Assembly: GCA_018881555.1 (NCBI GenBank)
Contig: JACAXG010000050.1
Coordinates: 4,712,001 to 4,776,000 of the forward strand
Source: Amblyornis subalaris
Taxonomy: Eukaryota; Chordata; Aves; Passeriformes; Ptilonorhynchidae
Direction of reading: 5' to 3'
Length of the DNA stretch: 64,000 bases
In this document: positions 56,920 through 64,000 of the stretch, in pieces
Numbering within the stretch: position 1 is the first letter of the stretch
Layout: each line of letters opens with the position of its first letter
The notes under the pieces: generated by a model
Databases searched by the model: none
What the model saw: only the letters and a program-made list of their open reading frames with translations
What the model was told of the DNA's origin: nothing
Position numbers and translations under genes: made by a program

Positions 56920-59900
56920 TGACAAACTAATACAGCCTGAGAGGACTACTTATAATCCCTGCACTGACTTTGAGAAGTACTTGAACCTTTCATCTTTATG
57001 TTGTCTATTTCCAAAGCTTTTCTTCTTCCCTAAAACAGGTCTGTTTTTGAGGCNTTAAAATGACAGCTTCAGCTATGGTACTTTCAAAATCTCTGTAACT
57101 TCACCATAAGAAGCTGTTTAAAGTTTACTGACCTTCTATATGTTAAACCTTCAACACTCTACAGCTAACAGCAATACAGGTTCTTTTATCCTTCCCTCCA
57201 TATTTCCCTCTCTTGAAAGAAATTAAGCTGGTATCTCTTCCAAGTTCCCAAAGCCCAAATGTCCCTACATTATTGTTTCAGCTTCAGAGTGTCTGTTTGC
57301 TTTACCTCTGTGAGTTTGCCCCATCATTGTGAGTACAGGTACAATCCGTACCACTCATACTGCTGGCAACTGAATAGTTTCGGAAAACTTCCATCCCTTA
57401 CGTTTGGCAACCACAACCACCCTCACCTACTGCAGCAATTCATAGAAGTGTCACGAATACCTTGATCTGCCTTTCAAACAGTGATCTCCTGCGAGCTTAA
57501 GTAGCTCTATACTTGTTTCAAAAAGCNTTTTGCTTTCTTTGCAGTCTGTTATAGAAATTACCCACCTTTCTCTTTCATCCCCAAACCATGGGCCATTTTC
57601 TTCAACCATTAGTCTCAGAAGGATACTCAAGGGACCAGGGGCAGGACTGGTTCCCATTTTAGGTTTCATTGACATTACTGTGTATCTCTGTATTGAAAAA
57701 GTCCTAAAATACATGGACCCAAACTTTTCAATTAAATACTGTGGTGATTTCTCTGTGGCCACACAGAGTGCAGAGATGTCTCTTCTTGCNAGTCAAAGCC
57801 TGTGTTAGTATTTGTGAGAATATTGTATCTATCTCTGTNCACAGAGTGAAATATTACAGTTAATGACAGGCATAGCCTGCAGCAAGGGCACTTCTCAACT
57901 GCAACAGAGTCAGGGTTTCACCCAGGATCGTTATTGCTATTGCCTGTATTACTGCAGTATTAAAAAGGCACCAGCATTGCACAGGGTTACATTTTTCATG
58001 GACACTGGACACAGAAAAAGATGTTTCTCCCTCAGCAGAGGAAGGAAATTACTGCTTAAAAGTATTGTTTCTCACATATTCAGTGGTATAGAAAGCCTCA
58101 GGGCTTTTCTTAAAATGCAAATTTTAATAACTATGAGCCAGATTTAAAAGAAGCAGAGTAGCCTGGTGAATGAGTCCTGTTGTACAGTGAAGAGACCAAA
58201 AAGCAAGGGCTGCTTGTTTTATACAAGAACTGCTTAGAACAGAATCAAAATGACTCAGCTAGAGTAATGCAGGAAACACAACAGGAGGCATCTGGGGGCT
58301 TCCCTGTCTGATCTTATCCAACACCCTTCTTTTAACCTTTAATCTCCCAAGGCTCCATGTATGACTTAGGTATGACAGTAATGACTGAAATTTGCTGCAG
58401 TCCTTAATAAAATGGATCAAAGGTTAAAAACCAAATAAGCAGTGGGTAAAGTCATCTGCCTGGTGAGTAATTTTTACCCAGGTTGGAAGTGTGTGAACTC
58501 TCCTTGATTACACTACCTATCTTGAACTTATGAGAGAACTCTGTGTATACTGTGCCCTCTTCTTCATCCCACCCTCCAGAGCCTGTTGCAAGTCTGGTAC
58601 CTAATTATTTTCACATATAAAGTATTGGAATCTGCAAGTGCACTGATAATACTGCTTCTGCAAATTTCTGATGCAGGGAGACACGAGAAGCAAAAGAAAC
58701 TACAGGCTGAAGAGAACAGCTCATTTGGCTTAACACTGGCAATGAGGATAAGCTCTGCTTCAACAGGTGCAGTCCTACAGCCCTCCCTCTCTCCTACAGC
58801 AAATGGGAGAACTGANAGGCATTTAATGAACCTCATTCTAACCTGTGTGGAATAATCTTTCCGTTAATCTTCTAACTGGTTTCCATCCATCTAGCAACAG
58901 CAGTGCTTAAATCTCTTGTTTGCACTTTACTAGCTGCAGATTGTAAATGTTTCATGAGCCGCTGAGCTTGCAGCATTACTATTTTATTAGAATGGTGAAT
59001 ATCTCGTGTTCATTGCTGTCTTACCAGCAAATTTTATCTAAACAAAAATTGCCTCCATACTTCTTGTGAATGACAATTTGGTGGTGTGATGGATGCTGTT
59101 GTTTCAGCTTGTTTTGCATCAACAGTTTGAAAATAGCCCTTCTGCCTTGCTGAGACACAGTGGTGCACCTGTGGTAATGCCAATAAAAATACATTCACAT
59201 CATGAGTATTTCCAATTTGGCTCCTGAAGAAGGGACAGAGGTCCTGTCAGCCTCTGGTCCTGGTGTTAAGCACACATGAAAAATTCTCCTACCTCTGAAA
59301 CGCAGAAAAGGCTTTCCTAAATTGAGTATTCTCCACAGGTTCTATTTCCTTAAAATCAGACCACAGAGTTACTGGATAGGTAAACTGGACTGGTTCAGAG
59401 TTTAGCTACAGGTGGATTGGTGTATCATCAAGCACTGGCCTCCAAGGCATACAAACATCCTCTTGGTGCTTTGCTCAGTTTCACAAATTATATGTAGCTT
59501 TGGTAAGTGCTTGTGATGCAGACAAGCCAGTTGAGCAATGGAAGTGACTGTGAGTTGTTTGTGGACTCTGTGGAAACTCTCTCTTGCTGACCAAGCAGTT
59601 GGAACACTCAAGAGATAAAAGATAAAACCACAAAGATGTTCAGGGTGCAGCCCCAGTGAGAGGTCCCACCAGCCCTGTGGCTGGTTCAGGGAAGCAGAGA
59701 TTATACGAGCCAAGCAGTTTAGAAAGGGAAAAGGAAGACATAAAGAGCCCTCCCTCCCAGTGGAATAAATCAGGAGTTAGCTCTCTTGGTTATCCCTTTC
59801 CTGTGAATTTTGGCATGGTGAAGTTTGAGCAAGAACCAGTTCTCTTATCTGGAAGTGGACATCATCCAGCTGTGTCTTTATCTGCATGTAAACTCTGCCA

Positions 59901-61600
59901 CCAAGAGCTGCTGAAATCACAGGCCAGTCCAGGTCCCTTTGTGCAGTGTGGTGGAGGNAGTTTACATCATTTGCTTATTTCATTTTAGTTCATGTCTCAG
60001 ACATGAGCACTGGGAACAGCCAATTTGGAGAGCTGAGTTTTCAGGATCAATGGATGGATCAGCACAACCACTGAGCTGTGATATGCTCTGGCACTGCAAA
60101 GGGTGCCAGACCATTCTGCCCTACGTGCTCCTCCCACAACCACTCTCACACTGTGAGATCTCCAGTGTCAACAATTCACCCACCAATACACAGAAAAGCC
60201 CTGCTCTGGTCCTGGTGTTTGCAAACGAGGGAGTACTCAAGAATTCCATGTTGAGATAACTGTTAAAGAGTGTAATTTCCTCCTGTTCTGCAACAAACAA
60301 CTGGGATAAAAGACCTGCATGAGCCTGACAGTTAAGCTCCAAGAGGATGACACAGTCAAGTGAGTGCTGTGGGTACTAAAGTACTTGACTTGCCAGCATG
60401 GCCAATTCCCTATCCACTTTCTACAGCAGCCACAGTCACCCTGTCTTCCACAGTCTCCCCAGTCAGCCACAAACTAAACATTCCCATATCTCCTACATCC
60501 TGTTCCCACTACCTCCCCCCAACACCCAATACTCTCAGTCCTGCCCATTTAAAGCATAACCTCCTCTCCCACTGGTTCCTTCTGTGTGAGCTGCCGACCC
60601 ACCCCACATCTCCTCCCGATACCCTGCTCCATCACAGAAACGCCTTTCTCCCGACAGTGCACAAGACTGTAACAAACCTACCCACTGGCATTACAGGCAC
60701 CCACCTAAGGCATTCTGGCAGGAGCAGGGCCTGTTTTCAGACAAACAGTTGGACAATATCATACATCTTTTGAACACCAACCAGCCACCCAAAATCCACA
60801 GGTGAGGTGGATGTCTGCCCTCACAGCTCAGGGCCAGGCCANGCAATACCAAGAAAAATTGATTATTGGGCTGCAAAGCAAAGCAAAAGAAACCCAGTTT
60901 TCAGGATGGTTCTGGTTCCCTTCCTTTTATGCAGGTCCTTATTTAGCACCAAAAGAAAACAAATCTGAGATNCATTGCCTATTTCATGCAGCGGTTTCCA
61001 GTCTGGTTTGCAAGCAGAAGTTAAAAGCACACACGCAAGCAACTGCGAGCTTTCTGAAAGGANTGTGCCTGTGATTCACCCAAATCCACAGTGAGCAGCA
61101 GGCGCAGGAATAGTATGTTCTCTCCAGCGACTGACTTTGGCAATCCCTGGTGCATGGAGGTCCACTGCAGAGCCAGGATCAGTCTTGAGGTTCTGATGCC
61201 AGACACGGAGGGAAGTTGCTGCTTCCTAGGCAGTGTTAGGAGGCAAAGCTGCTACTGCCATCCAGGGCTAAGCACTCATACATGCTGTGAAACAAATGTC
61301 TTCTGCCACCTTTCCAGCTATTCATTTAACTCTTCAAATTGTTCACAAAACCTCTGTCTTGTCAAACAACTAGCTTGATTTGCTTCCACTTGTCACTCTT
61401 AATGTCCTTGATTATTTGGGGGGCGGCTGCGATTGTCCTTTCCATATTCACTGGTTCACGGTTTGGAGNAATTTTTTCCTCTATAGAAAATAAAGCCTGA
61501 GTTCACAAAAGAACCTGAAATTTCCCGAGGGCTGCTGCTCCTCCGGTGACTTCGCTGNAGGTGACTTTAGCTGGACAACCTCTGAAAACCAGCACGAGTT
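56920..61600. other. noncoding desert segment
   Basis: No gene was recognised. A C-rich stretch lies in 56860-56880 (inside the LTR edge). Open frames are short. Bases 58900-59100 are motif-rich AT sequence that may be regulatory. Several single N calls are scattered through it. Confidence 0.5.
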
Positions 61601-61603
61601 TAC

Positions 61604-61621
61604 CGGAGAGAGAGAGAGAGA
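61604..61621. repeat. (GA)n microsatellite
   Basis: Short GAGAGA run, about nine units. Confidence 0.85.
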
Positions 61622-61649
61622 AGGCCTCAATTTAAGGCAATCTCAAGGA

Positions 61650-61925
61650 GCAGACTGGCAGGCACCGCCGGGAACCCACGGCTACGGTTCTCGTGTCTGT
61701 TTCCCCTGACCCCCCACCCTGCATCCCTCACCTCCGCACCCCCCCCCACCGCATCCTCCACGCTCATTCCCGCGTCCCGCATCCCGCATCCTGCACCGCC
61801 CCCTGGCGGCCGCACTGGGAGCCGGTTTGGATCTTCGGGGTGCCGGCGGTGCTTGCGGCGCGACCACCGCGGTCCTGCCGGGCCGCTGCGCNGCCCAGCC
61901 TGCACCCTGGTTCTCATCCCCAAGC
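61650..61925. promoter_or_regulatory. orphan CpG island with CTCF-like site
   Basis: CpG-dense block in AT-rich surroundings, with a CGCATCC/CCGCATCC-type local repeat at 61750-61792. Open frames on both strands reflect composition. The strongest specific signal is the CTCF-like motif at 61794-61813. Confidence 0.5.
61794..61813 (-). promoter_or_regulatory. strong CTCF-like binding motif
   Basis: The minus strand reads GCGGCCGCCAGGGGGCGGTG. It contains the CCAGGGGGCG core and agrees with the known vertebrate CTCF consensus (GGCCACCAGGGGGCGCTA type) at most positions. The orientation is toward OLIG3 (minus strand). Confidence 0.6.
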
Positions 61926-64000
61926 AACACCTGTATGTAAATAAAAACGTGTATTTACAAAGAAAAGCTGATCTGCTTCCCTTTTCTAACTGAAGGCAGA
62001 GGGAGTCAGGCTACTGCAGTGCAATAAGCGTTTGCCACTAAAATATTTATGTTCTGCTAAATTCAGAAGTTGTATAGAACCAGAATATCCTCTAAATCTG
62101 CTCAGAAATNCCACTCTATATATGCTTTGTTCTCCTGCGGTGGAGGAAAAACCTTTCCATCCACTCCCCAGAAAAAAAAAAAACAGCAAAAGAAAAACTG
62201 CCAAGGGCTGTCTTCAAGGAACTGCTTCCAGCTGCTGTTGTCTTTATTAAAAGAAGTAAAGAAAGAAACACAAAAAGGCCCCTCCAACTCCTGGGAGAAT
62301 GTTCAGCTATTAAAACCNTATACCCATCTAGCTCCCAAAAGAAGTCTTTCATAATTGCAAGCAAAGCCCACAGCTGAACCAAGCTCTTATTGCTTCTCCC
62401 CAGTCAGACTGCATGTGATCACTGTAAAACTGACTCCTGAGTGTTACTTTATGGCTGAGGCTACAAAAGAGTTTGGTGAGTGCACTAACTAACTCTGCAT
62501 CCCACTAGCTGCTGGAATCCCCAGTGCTCTCCTTTCTGCACACTGAACACAGAGGTTAAGGACGCAAGAATTAAGTCCTTAAAAATTGTGTGAGAGGCAT
62601 CTAGCTGGCCAAGAGGCAAGTTCTAGGTATGCTAAGAGATAAGAGGGAGCTCTGTTTGCAATACTATGCCTGAATAGACCTCTTTGACTGCAGTCGTCAT
62701 TTCCTAGAAAGACCTGCTGCTACTTGCTGGACAAGGTCATGCAGAACTATCTGGTTTGAGGGATGCTCTCTGCAAAAATGTCTTACAGCAGCATCCAGAC
62801 AGCAAAGCTATTTTGGTACTCAGTGCACATGAGAAAAAATAGCACAACTGTTAAGTTCCCTAGATGGAAGACAGCAAGGTGGCAAGAAATAGAGCTCCAC
62901 AGATGTCAGATCCATCTTCCACGAGATGACTGTTCTATTACCATCAGTGTGTGCTTGAATTACAGTGGTAAAACACAAGATAATGTGACTAACAGTAAAC
63001 CATTTTCTGGATGAACGCCTGCAGTTCTTGGTCAGTCTCAGAGCCCTGGTGAGAATGGTGAAGTCCTCACTTTCAGTGAGGCCTTCCCAAGTCCCCACTT
63101 TCAGTGAGGCCTTCCCAAGTCCCTACGCCACTAGCACCAAGGCAGCAGGGTCTCTGCAGTCATGGTACCTTTACAACTGCCTAGCTCAGATCACAATAAC
63201 TACAGCTGTCAGGACTGAATTAATGAGGTTTATATGGTATGCCCATGGTGTGAAGTGGTGATCCAAACCTATCTTTCTCCTTTTCCACTTACCTTCATGC
63301 ATCTCACTCCTTGAGTCCAATTCAAGCCACTGACTTGCTTAAACATAAGTTCGTGCAGGNCAACCTCTCTGAAACCATTTTCTTGCCACAGACCCATCCC
63401 TGTGAGGGCTCAGTGGGATCCCCACACACTGCCACTCCATGGCAGGCTCCCTTCATCAGAATCGGCTGCAGGGCTGCTCTTTAGGAGGACCCGAAGCCTG
63501 GATAAATGAGCTGAGAGGAGCCTCATAAAGGTCGGCACAGACTNCAAAATCCTCCACCCCAGGAGGAATAACCCCATGCACTTGTGAGACTCATTCAGGA
63601 TTCAGGAGGAGGGCAAATGCCAGACAGGCACCTCCTTGTGATTAGAGCAACTCAGTAAGAAGCACATCAGTGGGATCAAGCTGGAGAGCAGTGCAGTGTA
63701 AAGCAAATAGGTGAAGACAGGGATGTCCACTTACACCTGCCCTTCAGGGATTTCCAGGCTTCAGGAAGGCACTTGAACAGGCAATATGTCGCTCAACACA
63801 TGGAGCAGATGAGAAAGAAACCAGAAGGTTGCCATCCAGTACACAGGCTTGTTTTCCCCTGGTCGCTATTAGACACTCCACCTTCTGAATCTGGGTGTGG
63901 TAGAGATACAGAGTTCACTAGGATTGGTGCTGGGGACTGACCACCCTTCCTGGCTCAGAGCTCTTTCCTGCAGTCAGGATGTGCCATCCACTCGCCCTCA
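61926..64000. other. noncoding desert segment to window end
   Basis: No gene was recognised. A poly-A run lies at 62170-62181, and a tandem 28-bp duplication lies at 63068-63123. TNFAIP3, the expected next gene in other amniotes, is not reached. Confidence 0.5.
63068..63123. repeat. 28-bp tandem duplication, two perfect copies
   Basis: The unit begins CACTTTCAGTGAGGCC and is repeated head to tail at 63068-63095 and 63096-63123. Each unit contains a small CACT/AGTG dyad. Confidence 0.93.

Noticed and set aside
5650..64000. Search for TNFAIP3, IFNGR1 or other neighbour exons
   Set aside because: No recognisable exon of these genes was found on either strand; the window does not reach them.
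1..64000. Search for tRNA or small structural RNA genes
   Set aside because: No B-box (GGTTCRANNCC) or known snRNA signature was seen by eye; degenerate copies could have been missed.

Overview
This is vertebrate nuclear DNA, almost certainly from a bird. It has one intact, intronless gene of the OLIG bHLH family, truncated CR1 LINE fragments of the avian/reptilian type, and two long terminal repeats of avian endogenous retroviruses. The rest is AT-rich, single-copy-looking noncoding DNA with small CpG islands. The gene is OLIG3 (complement 1814..993, 273 codons), recognised from its N-terminal Ser-rich segment, His tract, bHLH domain and conserved C-terminus. No other protein-coding gene can be supported.

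Layout. Bases 1-992 are OLIG3 3' UTR or downstream flank, with A-rich DNA and an (ATT)n microsatellite. The CDS is at 993-1814. A TATA box (2093-2100) and a proximal promoter lie just upstream. CpG-rich DNA (about 2381-3490 and 4040-5640) is split by a 320-bp polypurine tract and followed by a GAAA microsatellite. From 5.7 to 64 kb there is a gene desert on the 5' side of OLIG3. In other amniotes the next gene on that side of OLIG3 is TNFAIP3, far away; it is not in this window. The desert holds four CR1 remnants (27.4, 30.0, 37.4, 54.6 kb), two solo LTRs with perfect 5-bp target-site duplications (46.3 and 55.8 kb), small orphan CpG islands (31.7, 42.2, 61.7 kb), a strong CTCF-like motif at 61.8 kb, microsatellites, and stretches dense in homeodomain/POU/TCF-type motifs that look like developmental enhancer candidates.

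How it may work together. OLIG3 specifies dorsal neural progenitors. A single developmental regulator next to a long noncoding desert is the usual arrangement for a gene run by distal enhancers. The motif-dense blocks are candidates for these and the CTCF-like site is a candidate domain boundary. All of that is inference until alignment or chromatin data are examined.

No bacterial-style or clearly new system was found. The most interesting unexplained items are exon-like splice-site pairs on the + strand (41144-41201, 20135-20194, possibly 9907-9927) together with a consensus donor in the CpG island (2995). These could belong to an unannotated transcript divergent from OLIG3. Next are a possible spliced 5' exon for OLIG3, the orphan CpG islands, and the CTCF-like site.
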